This document shows positions 25,376 through 33,649 of a stretch of 64,000 nucleotides of DNA, one piece after another (position 1 is the stretch's first letter; each line of letters starts with the position of its first letter). The notes below the pieces were generated by a model. That model saw nothing but the letters and a program-made list of their open reading frames with translations, was not told the origin of the DNA and did no database searches. This DNA is from Bin87 sp034423575 (GTDB lineage: Bacteria; Chloroflexota; Dehalococcoidia; Lucifugimonadales; UBA3495), in the NCBI GenBank assembly GCA_034423575.1, contig DAOUIF010000006.1:1-64000 (forward strand). Direction: 5' to 3'. The translations under genes were made by a program, and so were the position numbers.

Positions 25376-26302
25376 ATGCCCCGGGTGCCCGCCGACCAGT
25401 ACGTCACCAAGGTCCGCATGCCGGAGGACATCGACCGGTTCTGGGATGGCGTACTGTCGGAAACTGCTCAAATCCCGCTGGATCCGGAGGTGGTTTATGA
25501 CCCTCTCCGGTCCACCGCGCGCATCGACGTCTACGAGGTGTTCTACACCAGCCTCGATCACGTCCGCATCGCGGGCTGGTACGCCGTGCCCCGTCAGCGC
25601 GAAGGCCCCTTGCCCGGCCTGATCCAGGTCCCCGGATACAACATGGAGCCGCCGGTACCCAAGAACTGGGCCGCCAGAGGATATGCCGCTTTCAGCGTCG
25701 CTCCCCGCGGCAAGCTGCGCAGCAACCGCCAGTTCAATCCCGGCTACCCGGGCCTGCTCACCTACGGCATGGTGGACCGGAACACCTATTCATACCGGGG
25801 CTTCTACATGGACGCCTGTCGCGCCGTGGACTTTCTGCTGGGTCGGGACGAGGTCAACGGGGATCGCATCGGCGTCACCGGGCACAGCCAGGGCGGCGGC
25901 CTCACCGTCTCCACGGCGGCGCTGCGCCCCGAGATCAAGGCGGCGGCAGCCGGAGCGCCGTACCTCTGCGGATACATGGACTCCATTGAGCTGACCGACG
26001 CCTACCCGTACCAAGAAATCGCCGATTACCTGCGGATATACCCCGACAGCCGGGAACAGGTGGAAACCACATTGGCCTACTTCGACGGCATCAACCTGGC
26101 CCACCGGATCACCTGTCCGATCATCGTCAGCGTGGGCCTGCAGGACAGCACCTGCCCGCCGGAGACCGGCTTTGCCATGTTCGACGCCATCGCCAGCGAA
26201 GACAAGCAGATGTACGCCTACGACGGCCACGGCCACGACGCCAACAACCACGAGCATGGCGCCGTGATAGACGCCTTCATGGCCAGGCACTTGCAGGACT
26301 GA
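25376..26302 (+). CDS. Alpha/beta hydrolase, acetyl xylan esterase (CE7)-like
   Basis: A 308-residue CE7/AXE1-like esterase. The nucleophile elbow is GVTGHSQGGGLTVSTAAL with Ser171. The acid is probably Asp257 (VGLQDSTCPPETGF) and the base lies in YDGHGHDANNHEHG. An N-terminal FYTSLDHVRIAGWYAVPRQR strand pair is typical of the family, as is RNTYSYRGFYMDACRAVDFL. Substrates could be acetylated sugars, cephalosporin-like or xenobiotic esters. The ATG follows the selenoprotein stop by one base, so the two proteins are made from the same transcript. Confidence 0.87.
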   Translation: MPRVPADQYVTKVRMPEDIDRFWDGVLSETAQIPLDPEVVYDPLRSTARIDVYEVFYTSLDHVRIAGWYAVPRQREGPLPGLIQVPGYNMEPPVPKNWAARGYAAFSVAPRGKLRSNRQFNPGYPGLLTYGMVDRNTYSYRGFYMDACRAVDFLLGRDEVNGDRIGVTGHSQGGGLTVSTAALRPEIKAAAAGAPYLCGYMDSIELTDAYPYQEIADYLRIYPDSREQVETTLAYFDGINLAHRITCPIIVSVGLQDSTCPPETGFAMFDAIASEDKQMYAYDGHGHDANNHEHGAVIDAFMARHLQD

Positions 26303-26315
26303 CGAGTTAGATGGC

Positions 26316-27233
26316 ATGACCACGCTTGCCGGCGCAAAGCCCCACGATTTCGACACCTACTGGCACGACGTGCTGACGGAATTGGCACGGTATCCCACCG
26401 CGTCGGAGGTACAGGAACTCCCGCTGCGCTCCACGGATTTCGCGACCGCTTACGGTGTGCGCCTCACCTCCCTGGGACCCTACCGTCTCTACGGCTACCT
26501 GAGCATCCCCAACTACGACGGGCAATTTCCAGCGCGCTACCATGTGCCCCGCTATGGCAGCGTGCAGGACCTGGTGCCCCAGGGACAGGCCAATGGCCAA
26601 CGCCGGGAGCACGTGACCTTCGCCATCTGCGTGCGCGGGCAGCGGCTGGCGGATCAGCCCTACGCCGCCGCTTTCCCCGGCCAACTCACCGACGGCATCG
26701 ACGACCCTGCGACCTACATATATCGAGGCATCGTCGCCGACTGCGTGCGCGGGCTGCAATACCTGGCTGGCCGGCCGGAGGTGGACGCCACGCGAATCGC
26801 CGCCATCGGCAACGACCTGGCTTTGACCACGGCGGCGTTGTGTCCACAGGTCACGCACCTGGTGACCACGCCGACCCTGATGTACGCCACGGCCGATCTA
26901 GCCTCGCGCACCAGCGCCTACCCCCTGGAGGAAATCAACGACTACCTGCGACTGCACCCGACCCGCCGGGAGGCCGTAAATCGCACGCTGTCCTACTTCG
27001 ACCTGCGCTGGTTCGGCGCCCGGGTCAGCGCGACCACGCTGCTGATGGCCGGCGCCGACGGCTCTGCACTGGACGCCGCCGGTCTGGAACCGCTGATCCG
27101 CGATATCCGGGGCGAAACCACCGTCCACGCGGCAGAACATTCCGGCTACCGGGACGGGCGATACAGCGAAGAATGGTTGTCCCGACAGTTCGGCATGTCG
27201 GAACCCAGCCTGCCGCCCCACTGGCAGGACTAG
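26316..27233 (+). CDS. CE7-like alpha/beta hydrolase paralogue lacking the serine nucleophile
   Basis: A 305-residue protein that aligns along its length with the preceding esterase: TYIYRGIVADCVRGLQYLAG matches TYSYRGFYMDACRAVDFLLG, and YPLEEINDYLRLHPTRREAV matches YPYQEIADYLRIYPDSREQV. The nucleophile elbow reads IAAIGNDLALTT, placing Asp167 where the neighbour has Ser171. The Asp (AGADGSALD) and a His (AEHSGYRDG) remain. It is probably a pseudoenzyme, a regulatory subunit of a heteromer, or an enzyme with changed chemistry. It starts 14 bases after the esterase gene. Confidence 0.8.
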   Translation: MTTLAGAKPHDFDTYWHDVLTELARYPTASEVQELPLRSTDFATAYGVRLTSLGPYRLYGYLSIPNYDGQFPARYHVPRYGSVQDLVPQGQANGQRREHVTFAICVRGQRLADQPYAAAFPGQLTDGIDDPATYIYRGIVADCVRGLQYLAGRPEVDATRIAAIGNDLALTTAALCPQVTHLVTTPTLMYATADLASRTSAYPLEEINDYLRLHPTRREAVNRTLSYFDLRWFGARVSATTLLMAGADGSALDAAGLEPLIRDIRGETTVHAAEHSGYRDGRYSEEWLSRQFGMSEPSLPPHWQD

Positions 27234-27237
27234 CCGG

Positions 27238-28011
27238 ATGCCCTACGCGAACCTGCCCGGCGTCGACATCTGGTACGAGGACACCGGCGGCGACGGCATC
27301 CCGGCGGTCTTCTGCCACGCCGCCTCCGGCACCTGCGATTGCTGGATCTACCAGTTGCCCGCGTTCACGCTGGTCGGCTACCGCTGCATCACCTACGACC
27401 GGCGCACCTGGGGAAAGTCCCGCAACACCGACGAAAGCCTGCAACCGGGCTATCAGGACGAGGACCTGCACGGCCTGGTCGAGTTCCTGGGCCTGGACCG
27501 ATTTCACCTGGTAGGCACCGCCGCCGGCGGGATTACCGCCATCGGCTACGCGCTGGCTCATCCCGAGCGAGTGCGAAGCCTGGTGTTCGCCAACACCATC
27601 GCCGGCATCCAGGACCCGGAGTACCTGGAGGTGCAGGATCGCATCCGCCCGCCGGAAATCCGCAACCTGCCCGTGGAGCTCTACGAGCTGGGGCCATCGT
27701 ATCGAGGCACCGACCCCGACGGCACGGCCCGCTGGCTGGAGATCGAGCGCGCCAGCCGACCCTACGGCAGGCTTCCGGCGCAACCGCTGCGCGAGCCCAC
27801 CACCTACGCCCGGCTGGCCACCATGAGCGTGCCGGCGATGGCGCTGGCCGGCGAGTCCGACCTGGTGTCCCCGCCGGCGCTGATGCGGTTGCAGGCAGAG
27901 CGCATCCCCGGCAGCCGCTTCGTGTCGCTGCCGGAGGCGGGCCACGCCGGCTTCTGGGAACGCCCGCAGGTGTGGAACGGCCTGGTGCTGGAGTTCATTG
28001 GACAGCACTAG
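27238..28011 (+). CDS. Alpha/beta hydrolase-fold protein with Ala in the nucleophile elbow
   Basis: A 257-residue protein of the haloperoxidase/BioH-like alpha/beta hydrolase type. The fold is clear: CHAASGTCDCWIYQLPAF (oxyanion region), YDRRTWGKSRNTD, LVGTAAGGITAIGYALAHP and MALAGESDLVSPPALM, then LPEAGHAGFWERP with the catalytic-type His. The elbow G-x-S-x-G reads G93-T-A95-A-G97, so the Ser is Ala (codon GCC at 27520-27522). Asp and His are kept. Non-hydrolytic lyase or cofactor-free chemistry is possible. Last gene of the four-gene operon, 4 bases after the previous one. Confidence 0.8.
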   Translation: MPYANLPGVDIWYEDTGGDGIPAVFCHAASGTCDCWIYQLPAFTLVGYRCITYDRRTWGKSRNTDESLQPGYQDEDLHGLVEFLGLDRFHLVGTAAGGITAIGYALAHPERVRSLVFANTIAGIQDPEYLEVQDRIRPPEIRNLPVELYELGPSYRGTDPDGTARWLEIERASRPYGRLPAQPLREPTTYARLATMSVPAMALAGESDLVSPPALMRLQAERIPGSRFVSLPEAGHAGFWERPQVWNGLVLEFIGQH

Positions 28012-28753
28012 GCGATGGCAGCGCCAACGGCTCGTTGAAATGGGAGAAACGCATCTCCATTGAGTATTGGTACGCGAACGCCTCCCCCACCGCGGGGAAC
28101 GAGCCTTCCATCGTGTAGGCGCGCAGCAGCCCATCTTCAACCCCTACCCACAAGGTAACCTCCACGGTTCCGGCCAGCATCTGGGCGCGCAGGTATCCGC
28201 CGCCGGCAACGTCGCCCCAGGTTTCCTCTACCTGCTGAGCCATATCCATATTGCCAACGATCTTGTTCACGCGGACGCCCCGTAAAATTTCCTCCCCTTC
28301 GCGTGATTCGTCGGTAAGGCCGTCCAGAATCTGAATGTGATCCTTGGGGCTGGGGAAGTTTGCGGTAACGGGCTCGCTCCCTGGAAACGACCATTCTTCC
28401 CACGGGCCGGTGGCGCTTTCCCGGTGATATTCCCTGCCATCCAGCAGCAGCAGCGTCTCAACGTGATTACCGTTTTCCGTTGCCTTGACGTGCATTCCCT
28501 CACCAACCACCACCACTGCCTCGGTGTGCATCTCCTGTCGTTCCGGTCCGCCCTCGACATGAACTGTGAACCGGGCGTCCATGGTGAATTTGTACGATTC
28601 CAGCGAAGAGTTGTTCACCCTTCCATGACCAAGCGTTTCCTCGGCTGAGAAGGGTTCGGGCGACGGCGCAAACACCAACCAGCCCATCACTGCAAGTGCC
28701 CCTACCGCGATTACGGCGACGACCGATAGCAATGCTTTCCGGCGGGTCAGCAT
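27995..28753 (-). CDS. Membrane-anchored LolA/LppX-fold-like protein
   Basis: A 252-residue protein with one N-terminal membrane segment (ALLSVVAVIAVGALAVMGWL) preceded by Arg/Lys, so it is exported and anchored or cleaved. The remainder has the style of LppX/LprG or LolA-like half-barrels: LESYKFTMDARFTVHVEGG, MHTEAVVVVGEGMHVKAT, LLLLDGREYHRESATGPWEE and GLLRAYTMEGSFPAVGEAF. Such proteins bind lipids, but function here is not known. It converges on the hydrolase operon with a 17-base 3' overlap. Confidence 0.65.
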   Translation of the reverse strand: MLTRRKALLSVVAVIAVGALAVMGWLVFAPSPEPFSAEETLGHGRVNNSSLESYKFTMDARFTVHVEGGPERQEMHTEAVVVVGEGMHVKATENGNHVETLLLLDGREYHRESATGPWEEWSFPGSEPVTANFPSPKDHIQILDGLTDESREGEEILRGVRVNKIVGNMDMAQQVEETWGDVAGGGYLRAQMLAGTVEVTLWVGVEDGLLRAYTMEGSFPAVGEAFAYQYSMEMRFSHFNEPLALPSPSAVQ

Positions 28754-28978
28754 GGCTCGTTCCGGCGCAAGTCTATCTCACATCGTCCGAACCAAGATTT
28801 GCGGGATTTTATGATTTGGCAGGACTGGGAGATTCCATCACGAAACGGTTCCAATCCCGGCAATCCCTAAATCTTGAAACAGCCTGAATCTGACGATTCC
28901 CCGCCGCCAATTGGGCACGCATGAGGCTACGGCAGTTTAATTTGTCCGTTGCGCGGTTTGTGGTGTAGATTGTTTGTC

Positions 28979-29012
28979 GGCGGTACGCAGCGACGCTGCT
29001 GAAACTGCCGCC
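28979..29012 (+). other. Structured leader ahead of the MetE-like gene
   Basis: Nested arms GGCGG (28979-28983) with CCGCC (29008-29012) and GCAGC (28987-28991) with GCTGC (28995-28999) can form a hairpin 37 bases ahead of the start codon. No known riboswitch class is recognised. The rest of 28754-29048 holds nothing else that I can identify. Confidence 0.3.
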
Positions 29013-29048
29013 CTACGCATCGGAATTCTGAAGTCCTGGAGGGACCCC

Positions 29049-30212
29049 ATGGCGGACGCACCCCTGTTTCCTGTTACCGTGGTCGGAAGCTGGCCCCGGT
29101 CCACCGAGTTGATCCGCGCCCTGCGCCGCAAGGAAGCCGGCGAGATCACGTATGACGAATTCAGTGCGTTGGCCGACGACGAGGTCCTGGCCTGCATCCG
29201 CGCCCAGGAAGAGGCCGGTGTCGACATCATCAGCGACGGCGAGCAGCGGCGGGACAACTTCTACTCCTTCGCCGTGGACAAGCTCACCGGCATGCAGCTG
29301 ATGAAGGTGTCGGAACTGCTGGACTATTCCAGCGACCGCGCCCGCATGGAGGAGGTGCTGCGCGCCCTGGACGTGCCGTCCTTCGCCATCAAGAGCCCTA
29401 TCGTGATCGACAAAATCGGCAAGCGCTACGGGCTGGCGCTGGACGAATTGGCCTACATGCGCGAGCACACCGACCGGCAGATCATGGTACCCATCCCCGG
29501 CCCGTACATGCTCACTCGTTCCGGCTGGTTCGAGGGCCTGTCCGACAAGGCCTATCCCTCTCCCGACGACCTGGCCCGGGACGTGGTCGAGATCCTGCGC
29601 GAGGAGATCATCGCCCTGCGCGACCACGGCTGCGACTTCGTGCAGCTCGACGAACCCACCCTCTCCCAGGTGGTGTTCGGCGAAGAGACCACCGAGACCT
29701 TCATGTGCGCCGCATTGCCCAACCGCCGCGACCCTACCGACGAGCTGGAGATGGCGGTGCGGCTGATGAACGAAACCCTGGAGGGCATCGACGGCATCAA
29801 GACGGGCGTACACGTCTGTCGGGGCAACTGGAGCCGCAAGGAAGAGGTGCTGCTCCAGGGGAACTACGGCCCCATGTTGCCCTACCTGACCCAGATGAAC
29901 ATCGACCGGCTGGTGCTGGAATGCGCCACACCCCGCGCCGGCGAGATGGCAGTGTTCCAGGAATACGCCAACGAGAAGGAAATCGGCTTCGGCGTGGTCA
30001 ACCCCCGCACCGACGAAATCGAGCCTCCCGACCAGATTATCAGCCGGGTCAAGGAGCTCCTGCAGTACTTCGACCCTGACAAGATCTACCTGAACCCCGA
30101 CTGCGGCTTCGGCACCTTCGCCGAGCGCAACGTCAACACCCGCGAAATGGCCGCAAAAAAGATGCAGGCGATCACCGACGCCGCCGAGATCCTGCGCGCG
30201 GAGTATGCGTAG
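29049..30212 (+). CDS. Cobalamin-independent methionine synthase-like (MetE C-terminal) methyltransferase
   Basis: A 387-residue protein corresponding to the catalytic C-terminal half of MetE, without the N-terminal half. It begins with the family's FPVTVVGSWPRSTEL. Zinc-ligand candidates are His and Cys in GVHVCRGNWS, Glu in LVLECATPRAGEM and Cys in LNPDCGFGTF. Such short MetE-like proteins use varied methyl donors (for example methylcobamide:homocysteine or other thiol acceptors), so the substrate is uncertain. The start at 29049 has GGAGG six bases upstream; an in-frame GTG/ATG further upstream is not supported. Confidence 0.87.
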   Translation: MADAPLFPVTVVGSWPRSTELIRALRRKEAGEITYDEFSALADDEVLACIRAQEEAGVDIISDGEQRRDNFYSFAVDKLTGMQLMKVSELLDYSSDRARMEEVLRALDVPSFAIKSPIVIDKIGKRYGLALDELAYMREHTDRQIMVPIPGPYMLTRSGWFEGLSDKAYPSPDDLARDVVEILREEIIALRDHGCDFVQLDEPTLSQVVFGEETTETFMCAALPNRRDPTDELEMAVRLMNETLEGIDGIKTGVHVCRGNWSRKEEVLLQGNYGPMLPYLTQMNIDRLVLECATPRAGEMAVFQEYANEKEIGFGVVNPRTDEIEPPDQIISRVKELLQYFDPDKIYLNPDCGFGTFAERNVNTREMAAKKMQAITDAAEILRAEYA

Positions 30213-30250
30213 GCTCACGGAATGAGTGTCTCGGCAAATCAGATTGCGTG

Positions 30251-30601
30251 ATGGTTACTCAAGAATACCGAGAAGCCAGCCGCCGCTTGCTGGCCCAGGG
30301 TTTGGAGGAGTTGGCGCGGGGGGACACTCGGCAAGCATCGGAAAAAGGCTGGGGCGCTGCGGCGCAAATGCTCAAGGCTATCGCTGAGCGCCGAGGCTGG
30401 GAACACAAGCGCCATGTGGCTCTGGGGCGGGTAGTTGGAAGGCTATCCGACGAAACGGGCGACGTCGAGATTCGACGCCTGTATAGGGTGGCCAGCGATT
30501 TGCACACTAACTTTTACGAGGACTTGGACGAATACGATCACGTAGCTGCGGGCTTGGCCGATGTAGAGCTGTTTTTGGACAAACTCGAACGGTTGCCTTA
30601 A
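30251..30601 (+). CDS. HEPN/PaREP1-like small helical protein
   Basis: A 116-residue helical protein resembling the PaREP1 branch of the HEPN superfamily: YREASRRLLAQGLEELARGD, RQASEKGWGAAAQMLKAIAE and RLYRVASDLHTNFYEDLDEY. The canonical HEPN R-x4-6-H ribonuclease motif is not obvious, although RVASDLHTNFYE could serve. No nucleotidyltransferase partner is adjacent, so a MNT/HEPN toxin-antitoxin pair is not supported. The ATG at 30251 is chosen over the GTG just before it. Confidence 0.6.
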   Translation: MVTQEYREASRRLLAQGLEELARGDTRQASEKGWGAAAQMLKAIAERRGWEHKRHVALGRVVGRLSDETGDVEIRRLYRVASDLHTNFYEDLDEYDHVAAGLADVELFLDKLERLP

Positions 30602-30659
30602 TACCTTCGGCTGACCGCTCTTCGCATCCGACTGACGTACGACAAGACAGGAGCTGATC

Positions 30660-31193
30660 ATGACGCAGGAAGGAAATCTCAACGGTCTTCCCCGGGAGAA
30701 ACTGACCGAGGTGCTGGAGTCTTTCAGGGATCCGGAAGTGTTCAACGCGGTAACCGGCCCGTGGAAGTCCCGCGTGGTCTGGCAGGACGGTATGCGCGCC
30801 CGCGCCTACATGCGCAACCACCAGGTTGACATGGACGAGCCGGGCGACCTCACTGCCACCGACGTGGCGGCCAGCGCTCACGAACAGTTGCTGTCCGCCG
30901 TTGGAAGCTGCATGACCGTCGGCTTCGTGGTCAATGCCACGAAGCAGGGCGTCCGCATCCACGATCTGGAGATCGCGGTTGAGGGCTACTTCGACAACAT
31001 CCGCAAGTGGGCGGGCGTCGAAGACGAGGGCAATCCCGGCTACGGGCAGATCTCGGCCAAGTGCTTCGTGCGGGCCGACGCCGACGAGGACACTCTGAAG
31101 GAAATCTGGCGGTTGGCCGTGGAAGGCTCTCCGGTCACCCAGTCGGTAGCCAACCGAACGTCGGTGGAAACCGAATTCGAAATGGTTGGCTGA
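30660..31193 (+). CDS. OsmC-family peroxiredoxin-like protein
   Basis: A 177-residue OsmC/Ohr-fold protein. The segment AAS-AHEQLLSAVGSCMTVGFVVNATKQGV contains the single conserved Cys (GSC) of the OsmC family, and the C-terminal domain shows YGQISAKCFVRADADEDTL, which carries the second Cys. OsmC proteins reduce organic or acyl hydroperoxides. The stop TGA overlaps the start of the rhodanese gene (TGATG), indicating coupled synthesis of a thiol peroxidase and a sulfurtransferase. A good AGGAG site precedes the ATG. Confidence 0.85.
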   Translation: MTQEGNLNGLPREKLTEVLESFRDPEVFNAVTGPWKSRVVWQDGMRARAYMRNHQVDMDEPGDLTATDVAASAHEQLLSAVGSCMTVGFVVNATKQGVRIHDLEIAVEGYFDNIRKWAGVEDEGNPGYGQISAKCFVRADADEDTLKEIWRLAVEGSPVTQSVANRTSVETEFEMVG

Positions 31194-31966
31194 TGGCGAC
31201 ATTCGTATCGCCCGATTGGGTCGCCGAGCGCATCGGCCAGCCGGGACACCTGATCATCGATCCCCGGTCGGCCATGCGCTACCTGATGGGCCACCTGCGC
31301 GGCGCCGTCAGCGTCCCCTACAAGAAACTGCAAGCGCCCGACGGACGCCTCGGCCCGCCCGAGCAATTGGCCGCGGCCTTTGGCGACGTTGGCCTTGGCG
31401 ATGACGTTACACCAGTCCTCTACGACCACCAGGACGGCCGCAACGCCGCCATGGCCGCCTGGGTACTGGAATACCTAGGCCGGACCGACGTCCACATAAT
31501 GGACCTGCGTTACGAGGCGTGGAAAGACGTTGGACGCGAGGTGTTGTACCGACCGGTTCCCACCGGTCCCGCAACATTTACGGTAAGCCTGAATCCGGAT
31601 ATTCGGTCTTCCCTGGACGACGTCACGAACGCCGGCCCCGCCACGCTGGTGGATGCCCGCTCTCCCGAGGAATACCGGGGCGAGTTCGAGGCGGACCATC
31701 GTCCCGGGCGCATTCCCGGCGCCATCAGCCTGCCCCACAGCGAGCTGGTCGGCTCGGACAGCAGGTTACTGGCTGACTCGTACTCGCTGCGCGCGCGCTT
31801 GGCTGCGGCCGGCATCTCCGATGGCGAACCGGTGATAGCCTACTGCCGCAGCGGAATTCGCGCGGCGGTCACGTGGCTGGCCCTGGACCGGATGGGCTAC
31901 ACCGTCAGCCTGTACGATGGTTCCTACGCAGAATGGATGGATAGCGACCAGCCGGTAGAAACCTGA
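31193..31966 (+). CDS. Tandem-rhodanese sulfurtransferase (TST/MST-like)
   Basis: A 257-residue protein with two rhodanese domains. The inactive N-terminal domain has LIIDPRSAMRYLMGHLRGAV and the catalytic C-terminal domain has LVDARSPEEYRGEFE, RIPGAISLPHSELV and the active-site loop VIAYCRSGIRAAVTWLAL. The CRSGIR loop suits thiosulfate:cyanide sulfurtransferases (3-mercaptopyruvate enzymes usually have CGSGVT). It uses a start codon that overlaps the OsmC stop by one base. Confidence 0.9.
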   Translation: MATFVSPDWVAERIGQPGHLIIDPRSAMRYLMGHLRGAVSVPYKKLQAPDGRLGPPEQLAAAFGDVGLGDDVTPVLYDHQDGRNAAMAAWVLEYLGRTDVHIMDLRYEAWKDVGREVLYRPVPTGPATFTVSLNPDIRSSLDDVTNAGPATLVDARSPEEYRGEFEADHRPGRIPGAISLPHSELVGSDSRLLADSYSLRARLAAAGISDGEPVIAYCRSGIRAAVTWLALDRMGYTVSLYDGSYAEWMDSDQPVET

Positions 31967-32090
31967 CAGCGCGTCCACTTTGATCCGCTGCCATTAATCA
32001 GTGTACCCGGCTATCGTCTCTGCGATGGCTGGTGCAGACGAAAATGTCTGTGCCGCCGGCTCACCCTTTCACCAACCGGGAGCAGTAACG

Positions 32091-32768
32091 ATGACAACCA
32101 CCGTTGCGCCGCAGCCGCAGGAAATCCAGCGCCAGCCGCCGCCGCGATGGACGGGGGTGGTGGCGATACCGCTGGCCGAGTTCGGCATGTCGCTGGGCAA
32201 CCCTGATCTTGACCAGTGGTTTGAGGGGTTCTCCGCAAGGAATTCCGATATGGCCGAGTACGAAATTTCCAACACGGGGCATCTGCTGATACGGGAGCCG
32301 ACCGGCAGCCCCGGCTCCGTGTACGAAACAGAACTGGCGGGAGAGTTGCTGTTTTGGTCTCGCCGGCACGGAGGTATCGCTTTCGGCTCCTCGAGCTGCT
32401 TTGTCTTGCCCGACGGTTCACGCTTCTGCCCCGATGCCGCCTGGCTGCGTGAAGAACGCCGGCGCGAAATTATGCTGCCGGAGAACCTCCCCTTCCCCCA
32501 TATCGTCCCTGACTTCATCGCTGAAATAAAATCCCCATCCAACAGCCGGGCCGAGCTGACCGCAAAAATCAACCTGTTCCTGGAACACGGTACCAAGCTG
32601 GCGTGGTACATCGACGGCGAAACCCGCACCGTAATCAAGTTCCGCACCGGGCATGAACCCGAGACGCTGAACGACCCGGAATATGTTGACGGCGACGATG
32701 ACGTTCTGCCCGGTTTCCGCTTCGCCGTGCGGGAACGGATATTTGACCTTTTTGACGGCGCTGAGTAA
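32091..32768 (+). CDS. Uma2-family restriction-endonuclease-fold protein (3 of 3)
   Basis: A 225-residue Uma2 protein from the ATG at 32091 (the frame opens at 32001, but the chosen start has GGGAG nearby and avoids a non-conserved leader). Signature elements: FCPDAAWLREE, FPHIVPDFIAEIKSPSNSRA and AKINLFLEHGTKLAWYIDGE, giving the D, E-x-K and downstream Lys of the nuclease fold. The N-terminal 60 residues include a PLAEFGMSLGNPDLDQW segment typical of cyanobacterial-type Uma2 proteins. Confidence 0.85.
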   Translation: MTTTVAPQPQEIQRQPPPRWTGVVAIPLAEFGMSLGNPDLDQWFEGFSARNSDMAEYEISNTGHLLIREPTGSPGSVYETELAGELLFWSRRHGGIAFGSSSCFVLPDGSRFCPDAAWLREERRREIMLPENLPFPHIVPDFIAEIKSPSNSRAELTAKINLFLEHGTKLAWYIDGETRTVIKFRTGHEPETLNDPEYVDGDDDVLPGFRFAVRERIFDLFDGAE

Positions 32769-32788
32769 TCCGCACAAAGGAGAATCCC

Positions 32789-33637
32789 ATGCCGCCGAAC
32801 CTGGTGCCCTACCTGCTTTACGAGCCCGAGGACTCGGGCATCCTGTGGATCAAGTTCAACCGGCCGGAGCGAATGAACGCGCTCATCGGCTCATCCGAGG
32901 AGAACGGCACCGTCGCCAAGGTGGGCGAGTACATGCGTGCCGGCGACGACGACCCCAACGTGCGGGTGATGGTGCTCACCGGCGTCGGTCGTGGTTTCTG
33001 CTCCGGCGCCGATATGCGTCGCGACAACTCGCCCGACGTCACCGGAGAGAACTTCGTGGGCAACCGGGGAACCGTCGAAGGGCCGGACGCCGCGCGGGAG
33101 CATTTCTACCACGGTTTCACCAAGCTGCATCGGGACATCTCCCAGGTCCGCAAGCCTACCATCGCCATGATCAACGGGCCGGCCGTCGGGTCCGGCATGG
33201 ACATGGCCCTGCACTGCGACATCCGCCTGGGCTGCGAGAACACCCGATTCATCGGCTACCAGCAATTGGGCCAGATCATCGAGAACGGGGGCAGCTACTA
33301 CCTGCCCAAGATGGTCGGCCTGGGCCGCGCGCTGGAGTTCGCCTACACCGGCCACCTGGACGCCCAGCGCGCCTACGAATGGGGCATGCTCAACTACCTG
33401 GTTCCTTCCGAAGACCTGGAGCAGACCACCCGCGACCTGTGCGACCGGATCATCCGCACGCCGCCCATGGTGCAGTGGATCAGCAAGCGCATCATGCGCG
33501 CCGCCCTGGACAGCACGCTGGAGACAACCATGACGCTGACGTCCAATGCCGGAGGCATCCTCAGCGGTTCCGAGGACGCCCGGGAGGCGCGACAGGCGTT
33601 CCTGGAAAAGCGCGCGCCGGAGTTCAAGGGCCGTTAG
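32789..33637 (+). CDS. Enoyl-CoA hydratase/isomerase (crotonase) family protein
   Basis: A 282-residue crotonase-fold enzyme. Oxyanion-hole motifs are VLTGVGRGFCSGADMRRD and AMINGPAVGSGMDMALHCDI. The acidic catalytic region reads FIGYQQLGQIIENGGSYYLP, in which Glu at the usual Glu144-like position is not obvious, so dehydratase, isomerase and hydrolase roles are all possible. The insertion NSPDVTGENFVGNRGTVEGP is longer than in classical crotonases. AAAGGAG precedes the ATG. It follows Uma2 by 20 bases and is separate in function. Confidence 0.85.
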   Translation: MPPNLVPYLLYEPEDSGILWIKFNRPERMNALIGSSEENGTVAKVGEYMRAGDDDPNVRVMVLTGVGRGFCSGADMRRDNSPDVTGENFVGNRGTVEGPDAAREHFYHGFTKLHRDISQVRKPTIAMINGPAVGSGMDMALHCDIRLGCENTRFIGYQQLGQIIENGGSYYLPKMVGLGRALEFAYTGHLDAQRAYEWGMLNYLVPSEDLEQTTRDLCDRIIRTPPMVQWISKRIMRAALDSTLETTMTLTSNAGGILSGSEDAREARQAFLEKRAPEFKGR

Positions 33638-33649
33638 ATAAGCGTGATA

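Noticed and set aside
23671..25431. A 586-codon minus-strand frame opposite the selenoprotein gene
   Set aside because: It has a low-complexity His/Gly/Val-rich composition typical of antisense shadows of GC-rich genes, and the plus-strand reading gives clear family similarity.
30251..30601. MNT/HEPN toxin-antitoxin module
   Set aside because: No nucleotidyltransferase partner is adjacent and the catalytic R-x4-6-H motif is unclear.
30660..31193. Second selenoprotein (OsmC-like families can contain Sec)
   Set aside because: The active-site codons are Cys and the frame has no internal TGA.
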